From assembly GCF_900128455.1 (NCBI RefSeq), contig NZ_LT635783.1, forward strand, positions 1,142,919-1,206,918: a stretch of DNA of 64,000 nt, read 5' to 3'. This document shows, piece after piece, positions 1 through 7,363 of the stretch (its first letter is position 1; every line of letters starts with the position of its first letter). The position numbers and the translations under genes are program-made. Source of the DNA: Bacteroides mediterraneensis (GTDB taxonomy: Bacteria; Bacteroidota; Bacteroidia; Bacteroidales; Bacteroidaceae). Under the pieces are notes generated by a model. The model worked only from the letters and a program-made list of their open reading frames with translations. It had not been told where the DNA came from and did not search any database.

Positions 1-15
1 GTGTATAAGAGACAG
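1..15 (+). other. Residual Tn5/Nextera mosaic-end adapter
   Basis: The 15 bases are identical to the last 15 bases of the 19-base Tn5 mosaic end used in tagmentation libraries. They sit at the very edge of the window and interrupt a conserved dehydrogenase coding region, so they are library sequence rather than genome. Confidence 0.93.
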
Positions 16-17
16 AG

Positions 18-311
18 CTGGGCCTGATGAAGCCGACCGCCATTCTGATTAATACAGGCCGTGGCGGACTGGTCAACGAGCAGGATTTGGCAGATGCCTT
101 GAACGGCGGGAAGATTGCGGCTGCCGGTCTGGATGTGCTTTCTTCCGAACCGCCCCGTGCCGACAACCCGTTGCTGAAGGCACGTAATTGTTACATAACT
201 CCTCATCAGGCCTGGGCCACCAGTGAGGCACGTGTCCGTCTGATGAATCTTGCAGTAAACAACCTGAAGGCTTTCATGGAAGGTCGTCCGGTGAATGTGG
301 TATCAAAATAA
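18..311 (+). CDS. D-2-hydroxyacid dehydrogenase (glycerate dehydrogenase-like), C-terminal fragment
   Basis: Only the C-terminal third is present; the 5' part is lost at the contig end and the first complete codon after the adapter is at 18. The fragment carries the hallmarks of NAD-dependent D-2-hydroxyacid dehydrogenases: [14 protein letters not shown] closing the NAD domain, the catalytic-Glu region [10 protein letters not shown], and the catalytic-His motif ITPHQAWAT. These enzymes reduce 2-oxoacids such as hydroxypyruvate in the cytoplasm. The HQAWAT form and overall pattern resemble Bacteroides glycerate dehydrogenase (HprA), but substrate cannot be assigned from a fragment. The next gene follows within about 15 bases, suggesting co-transcription. 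Confidence 0.85.
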   Translation: MGLMKPTAILINTGRGGLVNEQDLADALNGGKIAAAGLDVLSSEPPRADNPLLKARNCYITPHQAWATSEARVRLMNLAVNNLKAFMEGRPVNVVSK

Positions 312-324
312 AATGGAACGACGT

Positions 325-792
325 ATGACAAAGGAAGAACGTATAGAAAAGGCAGTCAGCCTGTTTAAGGAAGGATATAACTGTTCACAGTCGGTGGTGG
401 GAGCATACGCCGATTTGTATGGGTTTACATTTGAGCAGGCGATACATATTTCAGCTTCATTTGGTGGAGGTATCGGCAGAATGCGTGAAACTTGTGGAGC
501 GGCTTGCGGTATGTTTTTGTTGGCAGGGCTGGAACGATGTGCCAAGGACGGAGCCGACCGTGAAGGGAAAGCGGCCAACTATAAGCTGGTGCAGGAACTG
601 GCTGGAAAGTTTAAGGAAGAATGTGGGGCACTTCGTTGCGCCGATTTGTTGGGACTTTCCAAGACGGAACCCATTGTTTCCACTCCGGAAGCCCGTACCC
701 CGCAGTATTATGCCAAGCGCCCGTGTGCTCACATGGTGGAAACTGCGGCGAGAATTTGGGGCGATTTTTTGGAAAATGAAGGAAAATTGTAA
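325..792 (+). CDS. C-GCAxxG-C-C family redox protein
   Basis: A 155-residue protein with the family signature: an N-terminal helix with GYNCSQSV, then ETCGAACGMFL (the C-GCAxxG core), a further Cys near GALRCADLLG and a late Cys in KRPCAHMVE. Families of this type (TIGR01909 and relatives) are small cytoplasmic proteins presumed to bind metal or act in redox through the conserved cysteines; no reaction is established. I chose the ATG at 325 because the conserved region starts MTKEERIEKAV; an in-frame ATG at 313 adds four residues. It lies 13 bases after the dehydrogenase stop and is probably in the same transcript. Confidence 0.85.
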   Translation: MTKEERIEKAVSLFKEGYNCSQSVVGAYADLYGFTFEQAIHISASFGGGIGRMRETCGAACGMFLLAGLERCAKDGADREGKAANYKLVQELAGKFKEECGALRCADLLGLSKTEPIVSTPEARTPQYYAKRPCAHMVETAARIWGDFLENEGKL

Positions 793-863
793 TAAGAAGC
801 CGTTTTCTCAAATCTAAAATGAAAGTTTCCGGTTTTTCTTTATGCATTTATCTTGTTTTTTGT

Positions 864-871
864 TAAATTTG
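864..871 (+). promoter_or_regulatory. Bacteroidetes -7 element (TAAATTTG)
   Basis: Exact match to TAnnTTTG, 54 bases before the winged-helix gene start at 926. No good -33 TTTG is seen at the expected spacing, so the call rests on the -7 element and position. Confidence 0.5.
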
Positions 872-925
872 CTGCCAAATAGAAAACGTCAATATTAGAT
901 GTTTAATTATAAAAGCAAAAAGATT

Positions 926-1129
926 ATGTTAAAAGAAAAAGCGGGTGTCATTGCCGGACAAATCTGGGAGGCACTGAATGAAACAGAAGGCAAAACTCAG
1001 AAGCAACTGAAAAAGGAAGCAAAATTGAAGGCAGACAAGGATTTGTTCCTTGGATTAGGCTGGTTGCTGAGAGAAGATAAAATTGAAACAAGTGAAGTGG
1101 ATGGGGAATTGTTTGTAAAACTGAAATAA
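926..1129 (+). CDS. Small winged-helix protein (DUF2582-like)
   Basis: A 67-residue protein, MLKEKAGVIAGQIWEALN onward, with the compact helix-helix-helix-wing pattern of the small winged helix-turn-helix family DUF2582 (PF10771). It ends in a beta-hairpin (KIETSEVDGELFVKLK) typical of the wing. No ligand-binding domain is present; members are common and uncharacterised in Bacteroidales. A start at 899 (MFNYKSKKIM) is possible, but 926 matches the usual family N-terminus. A strong bidirectional terminator follows directly, so it is monocistronic. Confidence 0.75.
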   Translation: MLKEKAGVIAGQIWEALNETEGKTQKQLKKEAKLKADKDLFLGLGWLLREDKIETSEVDGELFVKLK

Positions 1130-1142
1130 TTCTTTCAAAAAT

Positions 1143-1181
1143 AAAAATGCGCCGAGGGGAGAATCCTTTCGGCGCATTTTT
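1143..1181. terminator. Bidirectional intrinsic terminator
   Basis: A 13-bp perfect stem (AAAAATGCGCCGA, 1143-1155, with its complement 1169-1181) flanked by A and T runs on both sides. It serves the winged-helix gene on plus and the CDF transporter on minus, whose stop codon is only 4 bases away. Confidence 0.9.
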
Positions 1182-1184
1182 ATT

Positions 1185-2111
1185 TTATCGTCTGGTCTGT
1201 CTGTAGCATCCTTCAGAGGCGTCACAGCAGTGAGTTTCGGAGGTTTCAAATTCGATGGTGGAATGTGTGATTCCGTAAGTGGATAGCAGTTGCTTCAGCT
1301 GCCGTTTGGTGTCTTCCATTTCCGCAAGGTTGCGGATTACCACATGGAGAGTGGCTGCGTTTTCAGTGGTACTGACGGCCCAGACATGCAGGTGATGCCA
1401 GCTTGCTACGCCAGGAGTCTGCCCGATGGCTGTCTCCAGTTTGTCCAGCTGGACTTGTTCGGGTACGGCATCCAGACACAGATAAAGACTTTCCTTTAGC
1501 AGTTTCCATGTGGACACCAGAATAATAAGGGCAATAGCCATACCAATAAAGGCATCAATAAGATAACATTGTGTGAAACTGATGAGGATACCCGATACGA
1601 CTACTCCTACGGAGACCAGCGTGTCCATGGCCATGTGCAGGAAGGCACCTTTGATGTTCAAGTCGTTTTTCTGACCTTTCATCAGCAGCAGAGCGGTGGT
1701 TCCATTGATTAAGATACCCACACCGGCTGTCCAGGAAATGGCTTCGCCGGAGATAGGGATCGTACTTTTCAGTTTGTAGATGCTTTCAATCAGGATTCCT
1801 CCTACGGCAATCAGTAGGATGACGGCATTGACCAGCGAGACCAGTACGGTGCTTTTTTTGTATCCGTAGGTGAAGTGGCTGTTTGCTTTCCGGGTGGCCA
1901 TCCGGATGGCGAAGAGGGAAAGTAGGAGGCTGAATACATCGCTCAGGTTGTGGCCGGCGTCGGAAAGCAGCCCCAGTGAATGATAGGTAAATCCTATACC
2001 TGCCTCTACGATGACGAACAGCAGGTTTAGCAGAATGCAGGCAATGAGTGTGGTGCTCACGGATTCTATGGCGTGATGATGTGCGTGGGCGTGTGAATGA
2101 ACATGTGACAT
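1185..2111 (-). CDS. Cation diffusion facilitator (CDF) metal exporter
   Basis: A 308-residue inner-membrane antiporter that exports divalent metal (zinc, cobalt or cadmium in the CzcD/ZitB branch) in exchange for protons. The N-terminus is His-rich (MSHVHSHAHAHHH), followed by six predicted membrane segments. The first metal site is in HSLGLLSDAGHNLSD (TM2) and a second Asp/His pair lies in HMAMDTLVSVGVV (TM5). The C-terminal domain of about 95 residues contains the HHLHVWAV strand of the CDF cytoplasmic dimer domain and ends with a HCCDASEGC tail that could also bind metal. A weak -7 element (TAACTTCG) lies at 2145-2138. Monocistronic, with a shared terminator downstream. Confidence 0.92.
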   Translation of the reverse strand: MSHVHSHAHAHHHAIESVSTTLIACILLNLLFVIVEAGIGFTYHSLGLLSDAGHNLSDVFSLLLSLFAIRMATRKANSHFTYGYKKSTVLVSLVNAVILLIAVGGILIESIYKLKSTIPISGEAISWTAGVGILINGTTALLLMKGQKNDLNIKGAFLHMAMDTLVSVGVVVSGILISFTQCYLIDAFIGMAIALIILVSTWKLLKESLYLCLDAVPEQVQLDKLETAIGQTPGVASWHHLHVWAVSTTENAATLHVVIRNLAEMEDTKRQLKQLLSTYGITHSTIEFETSETHCCDASEGCYRQTRR

Positions 2112-2249
2112 AAGTTAATTGTTTTTATTTTCAGATGCGAAGTTAAGTGCTTTTCTCCTATCTTGTACTCTGTGTGTAATAATAACAACCCGGTTGCAGG
2201 GAGAGGCGAAAAATTTGGCAAGACTTCGGGTGATTTGACTGGGAAACAT

Positions 2250-2257
2250 TATTTTTG
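2250..2257 (+). promoter_or_regulatory. Bacteroidetes -7 element (TATTTTTG)
   Basis: Exact TAnnTTTG match 23 bases before the start of the small zinc-ribbon gene. The nearest TTTG (2234-2237) is too close to be a normal -33. Confidence 0.5.
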
Positions 2258-2280
2258 TAGTTAATCAAAAGAGAAAAGAA

Positions 2281-2487
2281 ATGAAGAAATTGGTATGTCC
2301 GCAGTGTAAGATAGCGGCAATGTATGTGAAGAATGCGGCAGAAGAGCGCAGGTTGGTATATGTGACTTCAGAAGGAGAGGTGATTCCGAAGAAAGAAGGT
2401 GAATCGCTTGAAGGCTTTAATTTGGATGAAGTATTTTGCTTAGGTTGTTCATGGCATGGCTCTCCGAAGCGAATGGTGAGGTATTGA
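2281..2487 (+). CDS. Small zinc-ribbon protein of unknown function
   Basis: A 68-residue protein with two Cys pairs, CPQC near residues 6-9 and CLGC near 54-57, spaced like a zinc ribbon. The intervening stretch is charged and rich in Glu/Lys. No enzymatic motif is visible. It has its own -7 element 23 bases upstream and its neighbours point away or are separately promoted, so genomic context gives no function. The coding potential is supported by the start, stop and Cys arrangement; the family is not one I can name. Confidence 0.65.
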   Translation: MKKLVCPQCKIAAMYVKNAAEERRLVYVTSEGEVIPKKEGESLEGFNLDEVFCLGCSWHGSPKRMVRY

Positions 2488-2599
2488 GCACCGTGTGGTT
2501 CGTTTTTCTGTCCTGTGAAATCGGAGAAATAATCTATTTATCGTGAAGTATAGTCTAGTTTATTTTGAGAAGAAAACGGGAGAAATAAGAAAATATACT

Positions 2600-2607
2600 T
2601 ATCTTTG
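2600..2607 (+). promoter_or_regulatory. Bacteroidetes -7 element (TATCTTTG)
   Basis: Exact TAnnTTTG match 36 bases before the MaoC-like gene start at 2644. No clear -33 at 19-21 bp. Confidence 0.55.
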
Positions 2608-2643
2608 TCTATATTTTATGCATTTTAAAGAATAACGATAAGT

Positions 2644-3108
2644 ATGGACAAAGTAATTATTAACTCTTACGAAGAATTTGAGAAATTGGTAGGCCAACAG
2701 ATTGGTGTATCCGATTGGCTGGAAATTCCACAGGAACGTATCAATCAGTTTGCTGATGCTACACTGGATCATCAGTGGATTCATGTAGACACGGAGCGTG
2801 CAAAGGTAGAAAGTCCTTACAAGAGTACGATTGTACATGGTTACCTGACCCTTTCATTGCTTCCTTATCTGTGGAACCAGATTATTGAGGTGAACAACCT
2901 GAAGATGATGGTGAACTATGGGATGGACAAGATGAAATTCGGACAGGCGGTATTGTCCGGACAAAGTGTGCGTTTGGTTGCCACTTTGCATTCATTGGTC
3001 AATCTGCGTGGAGTAGCAAAGGCCGAAATCAAGTTCTCTATCGAAATCAAGGACCAGAAGAAAAAAGCACTGGAAGGTATTGCTACTTTCTTGTACTATT
3101 TCAATTAA
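2644..3108 (+). CDS. MaoC-like (hot-dog fold) dehydratase
   Basis: A 154-residue single hot-dog domain of the MaoC/NodN type. The hydratase signature is clear: FADATLDHQWIHVD contains the catalytic Asp-x4-His pair, followed by the conserved segment ending STIVHGYLTLSLLP. Relatives hydrate trans-2-enoyl-CoA to (R)-3-hydroxyacyl-CoA in the cytoplasm; short NodN-like members have unproven substrates. Transcribed alone from the -7 element at 2600. An insertion sequence begins 25 bases after its stop and appears to have replaced or displaced its native terminator. Confidence 0.85.
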   Translation: MDKVIINSYEEFEKLVGQQIGVSDWLEIPQERINQFADATLDHQWIHVDTERAKVESPYKSTIVHGYLTLSLLPYLWNQIIEVNNLKMMVNYGMDKMKFGQAVLSGQSVRLVATLHSLVNLRGVAKAEIKFSIEIKDQKKKALEGIATFLYYFN

Positions 3109-3132
3109 TACCTTATTAAAGGAAAGATATTG

Positions 3133-3170
3133 GAGGCTGTCTCAAATTGAAATATAATTTGAGATGGCCT
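3133..3170 (+). repeat. IS left end, forms a terminator-like hairpin
   Basis: The terminal repeat continues into a stem-loop: 3134-3148 pairs with 3156-3170, followed by TTTTTT. In the plus direction it looks like an intrinsic terminator that would stop transcription entering from the MaoC-like gene. Confidence 0.75.
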
Positions 3171-3192
3171 TTTTTGTGTCTGCAAAAAAAAT

Positions 3193-3230
3193 CGGGCAAG
3201 CCCCAACTTCGCTCAGTCAGGACTTGCCCG
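3193..3230 (+). other. Subterminal hairpin upstream of transposase
   Basis: An 8-bp stem (CGGGCAAG, 3193-3200, with CTTGCCCG, 3223-3230) inside the IS, about 50 bases before the transposase start. It may limit readthrough expression of the transposase. Confidence 0.45.
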
Positions 3231-3281
3231 TCTCCCTAATTTTTTGTATCTTAGGGAATCAAGCAATATATCCCAAAGATA

Positions 3282-4793
3282 ATGTTTAAAAACTATACCT
3301 CCAACGATAATCTGCTTTTACCTCCGTGTTTAGGCGATTTTATTCCCCAGAACGACCCGGTCCGGGTTGTTCACCGTATCATTGAACAGATCAGCCTGGA
3401 AGAACTTTACCGCAAGTACTCCGTCAAAGGCTGTCCGGCCTACCATCCCCGCATGATGCTGCAGATTCTGGTATATGCCTATCTGCGCAACATCTATTCC
3501 AGCCGCCGCATCGAAGAGTTTTGCCGCAATGACATCCGCTTCATGTGGCTGACCGGCAATGTGACTCCTGACCACAACACCATCAACCGTTTCCGCAGCA
3601 GTCGGCTGAAGGATGTGCTCAAGACCGTCTTCGCCACCATCGTGAAGTTCCTCGTGGCGGAGGGCTTTGTAAGTCTGGACGTGGCCTGCACCGACGGGAC
3701 GAAGATGGAAGCAAACGCCAACCGTTATACGTTCGTCTGGGGCAAGTCCATCCACACCCGCATCTCCAGAATCGCGGAACAGCTTGAGGAAATATGGCGG
3801 TACGCCGAGTCCGTCACCAAGCAGGAGTTGCGCGACTCCGCTCCCGTCACTTACCAGGACATCACCCCCGAGAAGGTGGAAAGGGCGCTGGAGCAGATAC
3901 ATGAAGCCTTGGAGGGAACGGATGCGGACCGGAAAGTGAAGGCCAAGGTTCGGCGCGTGAGGAAGGCATGGCCCGAACAGCTGAAGAAATATGAATCCCA
4001 GGGAAAGATTCTCGATGGGCGCAACAGCTACTCCAAGACAGACCCCGACGCCACGTTCATGCGGATGAAGGAGGACCACATGAGGAACGGGCAGCTCAAG
4101 CCCGGATACAACCCGCAGGTCAGTACCAACAGACAGTTCATCCTGAACTATACCCTCCACCAGTGTGCCGGTGACACCTCCACCTATCCCCTGCACATGG
4201 AAGACTTCCATTCCCTGTACGGCAGATATCCTGACGTGTCCGTCTGTGACGCCGGATACGGAAGCGAGGAGAACTACCTGTACGCCTTCAGGCATGGCAT
4301 TGAAACCTTCATAAAGTACAGCTATTTCCACAAGGAACAGAAAAGGAGCTTCAGGAATGACCCGTTCCTGTCTGCCAACTTTTACTATAATGAAGAAACC
4401 GACGGGATGTACTGTCCGATGGGACAGAGGATGAAAAGACTCTCCGATGTAAAGCGGACGACGGACAACGGTTTTGTACAGACCATCTCAAGGTACAGGG
4501 CCCGGAACTGCAAGGGCTGCCCGTTAAGATGCCGGTGTCACAGAAGCCGGTCGGAAAGGATTGTGCAGGTAAACCACAGGCTGAGGAAAATCAAGGAAAG
4601 GGAACGTGAGAAACTCCTTTCTGCGGAAGGTCTTAAATACCGGAGCCAGCGGCCGCAGGATGTGGAAGCCGTATTTGGAAACCTCAAGAACAACAAGCAC
4701 TTCAAGAGGTTCCATCTCCGTGGACTGAAGAAGGTGGAAATTGAATTTGGCCTGCTGGCCATAGCGCATAATCTTGCAAAAGTAGCCTCTTAG
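3282..4793 (+). CDS. IS1182-like transposase
   Basis: A 503-residue DDE transposase. Residues about 10-130 are the DUF772-type N-terminal domain (HPRMMLQILVYAYLRN, then DHNTINRFR). The first catalytic Asp is probably in DVACTDGTKMEANANRYT, the second in SVCDAGYGSEENY, and the Glu in PQDVEAVFGNLKNNKHFKRF. A four-Cys cluster (CKGCPLRCRC) precedes the last block, as in IS1182 relatives. No frameshift or stop is visible, so the element is probably active or recently active. GC content is a little higher than its neighbours. Confidence 0.92.
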   Translation: MFKNYTSNDNLLLPPCLGDFIPQNDPVRVVHRIIEQISLEELYRKYSVKGCPAYHPRMMLQILVYAYLRNIYSSRRIEEFCRNDIRFMWLTGNVTPDHNTINRFRSSRLKDVLKTVFATIVKFLVAEGFVSLDVACTDGTKMEANANRYTFVWGKSIHTRISRIAEQLEEIWRYAESVTKQELRDSAPVTYQDITPEKVERALEQIHEALEGTDADRKVKAKVRRVRKAWPEQLKKYESQGKILDGRNSYSKTDPDATFMRMKEDHMRNGQLKPGYNPQVSTNRQFILNYTLHQCAGDTSTYPLHMEDFHSLYGRYPDVSVCDAGYGSEENYLYAFRHGIETFIKYSYFHKEQKRSFRNDPFLSANFYYNEETDGMYCPMGQRMKRLSDVKRTTDNGFVQTISRYRARNCKGCPLRCRCHRSRSERIVQVNHRLRKIKEREREKLLSAEGLKYRSQRPQDVEAVFGNLKNNKHFKRFHLRGLKKVEIEFGLLAIAHNLAKVAS

Positions 4794-4905
4794 GAGGCTT
4801 CTGACCAAGAAAAAACCGTTTAAAGCGATGAAATCTGTAGAAAGAAACTTGTAAATTCCTTTTTTTGAGAAAAATCCAAACGACTTCAGTCTGATATGAA
4901 ACGAC

Positions 4906-4939
4906 AGAGGCCATCTCAATTCATTTTGAGACAGCCTCT
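4906..4939 (+). repeat. IS right end, hairpin plus T run
   Basis: AGAGGCCATCTCAA (4906-4919) pairs with TTGAGACAGCCTCT (4926-4939), then a T run: an intrinsic terminator for the transposase message built from the terminal inverted repeat. It mirrors the hairpin at the left end. Confidence 0.75.
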
Positions 4940-4948
4940 TTTTTTTGT

Positions 4949-5506
4949 TTAAAATTTCAGTGAAGCATAGAATCCGCAATATCCGTCGCCTGCCATGGGA
5001 CTGATTGCCAAATCATGTTTCTGGGCGAACGGACGGGTAAAAATATAGGAACTTCCTACACCGATGGCAGCTCCTGCAGCCACATCCCACCAGTCATGTT
5101 TTTTTCCGTACACCCGGCTCCAGCCTACATACGTAGATACGACATAAGCCGGCAAGCCCCATTTCCATCCGTAGCGTCGCTGGATAAAGGAAGCGGCGGT
5201 AAAAGAAACGGATGTGTGCATGGAGGGGAACGAATGGTTGTCGCTATGGTCGGGCCGTTCCTTCTTGACCGCATATTTCAGTGCGTAGGTCACTCCCAGG
5301 GTGGTGATTCCGGCCAAGGCTCCTTGCTGCAATCCTTTCCAATCCTTTTGTATTAGAATGGCGGTTAGTCCGGCCACAGGAAGCAGAACGGCTCCTATAT
5401 CGCCGGAAGTACGGACTGCTTTTCGTGATTCACTGATTTCGAGCTGTTGGGCATGAAGGGATACAGTGAGACAGAGAGCCGTCAGGAAAAGTATAAGCTG
5501 TTTCAT
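4949..5506 (-). CDS. PAP2-family membrane phosphatase
   Basis: A 185-residue PAP2 (phosphatidic acid phosphatase type 2) protein with a signal peptide ending LHAQ. The three PAP2 motifs are present: KYAVKKERP, SFPSMHTS (PSMHT in place of the usual PSGHT) and SRVYGKKHDWWDVAAG. The family removes phosphate from lipid phosphates at the periplasmic face; undecaprenyl diphosphate or phosphatidate are plausible substrates. Its ATG overlaps the stop of the DgkA-type kinase gene by four bases, so translation is probably coupled. That pairing of lipid kinase and lipid phosphatase suggests a shared lipid-recycling step. The IS right end lies 10 bases beyond its stop. Confidence 0.9.
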   Translation of the reverse strand: MKQLILFLTALCLTVSLHAQQLEISESRKAVRTSGDIGAVLLPVAGLTAILIQKDWKGLQQGALAGITTLGVTYALKYAVKKERPDHSDNHSFPSMHTSVSFTAASFIQRRYGWKWGLPAYVVSTYVGWSRVYGKKHDWWDVAAGAAIGVGSSYIFTRPFAQKHDLAISPMAGDGYCGFYASLKF

Positions 5507-5880
5507 AACAAAAGAAGAATTTTAGGAACGAAGATGATGAGCCCGACGATAGCAGCACCGATAGCCAGAATCAATACGGCTCCGGCAGCCAGGTCTTTGG
5601 TACGTTTGATGGCTTCGTTGTAACCGGGAGAAACCAAGTCGGCCAGTGCCTCGATGGAAGAATTGACGGCTTCTGCCGCCAATACCATGGCGATGGCGAA
5701 TACAATGGCAATCCATTCGATGGATGATAGCCCGATGAGCCATCCGGCTATCGTGACACATACAGCGGCAAAACAATGAATCCACGCATTGTGTTCATGG
5801 GCAATGAGCAGACGGATACCGTTGCCGGCAAACTTAAAGCTCCGCAACCGTTTTCGTAAAGTGAATCCTTCGTTCTTCAT
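5503..5880 (-). CDS. dgkA: DgkA-type diacylglycerol/undecaprenol kinase
   Basis: A 125-residue integral membrane kinase with three predicted membrane helices. The family signature AEAVNSSIEALAD (Glu-x3-Asn and Glu near the Asp) marks the active site, followed by KRTKDLAAGAV. Relatives phosphorylate diacylglycerol (proteobacteria) or undecaprenol (Gram-positives); which lipid is used in Bacteroidales cannot be told from sequence. It overlaps the PAP2 gene by four bases and starts 10 bases after the exonuclease III gene. Confidence 0.92.
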   Translation of the reverse strand: MKNEGFTLRKRLRSFKFAGNGIRLLIAHEHNAWIHCFAAVCVTIAGWLIGLSSIEWIAIVFAIAMVLAAEAVNSSIEALADLVSPGYNEAIKRTKDLAAGAVLILAIGAAIVGLIIFVPKILLLL

Positions 5881-5890
5881 CTCATAAAAC

Positions 5891-6649
5891 TTAAATTTCG
5901 ACAGTGACTTCCACAGGGCAGTGGTCAGAACCGAATATTTCGGTATGTATTTTAGCTCCCTTCAATTTGTCGGAAAGGCTGGCTGAGGCCAGAAAATAAT
6001 CGATACGCCACCCGGCATTCTTCTCGCGTGCCTTAAAACGGTAAGACCACCAAGAGTAGATGTTGGTCTGGTCGGGATAGAAATGACGGAAGGTATCGAC
6101 GAATCCGGCATCCAGCAGCTGCTGGAATTTATCGCGTTCCTGGTCGGTAAATCCGGCGTTCATCCGGTTGGTTTTGGGATTCTTCAGGTCAATTTCCTTA
6201 TGAGCCACATTCAAGTCGCCGCATACCAGTACCGGTTTTATTTGGTCGAGCTTTTGTAAATATGCCCGGAAGTCATCGTCCCAAGTCATGCGGTAGTCCA
6301 GGCGTTTCAGCCCGTCCTGCGAATTGGGGGTATAGACCGTTACCAGGAAAAATTTTTCCATTTCCAACGTAATGACACGCCCTTCATGGTCGTGCTCGTC
6401 AATTCCCAGACCATAAGTCACTTGTAGGGGTTGGTGACGGGTAAAAATAGCCGTGCCGGAATAGCCTTTCTTTTCGGCATAGTTCCAGTAGGAAGTGTAG
6501 CCTTCGAAAGAAAGGTCAAGCTGTCCTTCCTGCATTTTAGTTTCTTGCAGGCAGAAGAAATCGGCATCAAGCTGGTTGAATACATCGCGGAAACCTTTGT
6601 CGCAGCAGGCACGCAGTCCGTTTACGTTCCAAGATATCAGTTTGATCAT
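5891..6649 (-). CDS. xthA: Exodeoxyribonuclease III (AP endonuclease)
   Basis: A 252-residue EEP-superfamily nuclease of base excision repair. Visible motifs: [10 protein letters not shown] (metal-binding Asn), LQETKMQ (catalytic Glu), the conserved [16 protein letters not shown] (Asp-Asn), and the terminal GSDHCPVEV with the Asp-His pair. Length is normal for the family. It sits in a minus-strand operon with membrane and envelope genes and is separated from its neighbours by 10 and 5 bases, so co-transcription rather than shared function explains its place. Confidence 0.95.
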   Translation of the reverse strand: MIKLISWNVNGLRACCDKGFRDVFNQLDADFFCLQETKMQEGQLDLSFEGYTSYWNYAEKKGYSGTAIFTRHQPLQVTYGLGIDEHDHEGRVITLEMEKFFLVTVYTPNSQDGLKRLDYRMTWDDDFRAYLQKLDQIKPVLVCGDLNVAHKEIDLKNPKTNRMNAGFTDQERDKFQQLLDAGFVDTFRHFYPDQTNIYSWWSYRFKAREKNAGWRIDYFLASASLSDKLKGAKIHTEIFGSDHCPVEVTVEI

Positions 6650-6654
6650 ACAGG

Positions 6655-7362
6655 TTATTTTTTCAAGTCAAATAAATAGGTGAGACGTCCGCCGATATAA
6701 GAATGTGCGGAACGTGAAAAATAGTCTTTTTTACTGTTGTTATAAAAGTCGCTTAGCCCGAAATAATAGCGGGCTTCCAGCAGGAAATGGCCGATTCCGG
6801 TACGTATCTCGACACCTCCGCCTCCTACAATGCCATAGTCGAACTTCTTGTCGGCGAATTTTCCATATTGCGCGTCGGTCCCTTGTGGGCGGTTGGAGGT
6901 ATTCCATGTGGAAAGGTCGCTATAGAATTCTTTTTCACTTATCAGAAAACCGATTTGCGGGCCGAGGTTGATGATAAATCGGGCACCGTTACCCTGGTCC
7001 TTCCCGAAGGCAAGATGGGCCAACAGAGGAACTTCCACATAATTCATGGCACGGTGGTAAGTGTTGTCGCTGCCGTCTTCAATGACTTCTTTCCATCCTC
7101 GTTGGGAGAAATTGATTTCGCCTTGTATGCCACAAATCATCTTGAAGTATTTTTCGGAAATATAACGGACGGTAAGTCCGAATTCCGGGGCTATGAAGCT
7201 TGTCTGCTTGATGCTGGGAGAGAAACTGACAGAGTTCAGGTTTACTCCTCCGTTGATTCCTACCGCAAGATTATGCCGCTCGTCTTGTAGCTGGGCATGG
7301 ATGAATTGCGGAAGCAAGCAGAGCAGACTGCATATAAATAGGATTCGTCGGTATCTTTTCAT
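6655..7362 (-). CDS. Outer-membrane beta-barrel protein (PorT-like)
   Basis: A 235-residue exported protein with a signal peptide ([20 protein letters not shown], ending IHAQ) and alternating amphipathic strands characteristic of the outer-membrane beta-barrel domain seen in PorT-like proteins. It ends in an aromatic/charged strand (LTYLFDLKK). The ATG at 7362 lies one base after the stop of the LysM gene and gives a clean signal peptide; the longer start at 7377 would overlap that gene. Function is unknown. Its tight coupling to the LysM/periplasmic-binding gene suggests a shared envelope role. Confidence 0.8.
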   Translation of the reverse strand: MKRYRRILFICSLLCLLPQFIHAQLQDERHNLAVGINGGVNLNSVSFSPSIKQTSFIAPEFGLTVRYISEKYFKMICGIQGEINFSQRGWKEVIEDGSDNTYHRAMNYVEVPLLAHLAFGKDQGNGARFIINLGPQIGFLISEKEFYSDLSTWNTSNRPQGTDAQYGKFADKKFDYGIVGGGGVEIRTGIGHFLLEARYYFGLSDFYNNSKKDYFSRSAHSYIGGRLTYLFDLKK

Positions 7363-7363
7363 C

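Larger units (their letters stand above)
3133..4938 (+). mobile_element. IS1182-like insertion sequence, apparently intact
   Basis: An element of about 1.8 kb bounded by perfect 14-bp inverted repeats (GAGGCTGTCTCAAA at 3133-3146 and its complement at 4925-4938) and containing one full-length transposase gene. It lies between the MaoC-like gene and the convergent PAP2 phosphatase gene, 10 bases from the latter's stop, so it interrupts no gene. I see no convincing target duplication in the flanks (left ATATTG, right TTTTTTTT). The family name follows from the transposase type and is from recognition, not a search. Confidence 0.88.

Noticed and set aside
3330-4331. 333-codon ORF on the minus strand inside the IS
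   Set aside because: It is antisense to the well-supported transposase, has no family features and reflects the high GC and codon bias of that gene.
3120-4950. Target-site duplication around the IS
   Set aside because: Flanks ATATTG and TTTTTTTT share no convincing direct repeat; claiming one would be arbitrary.
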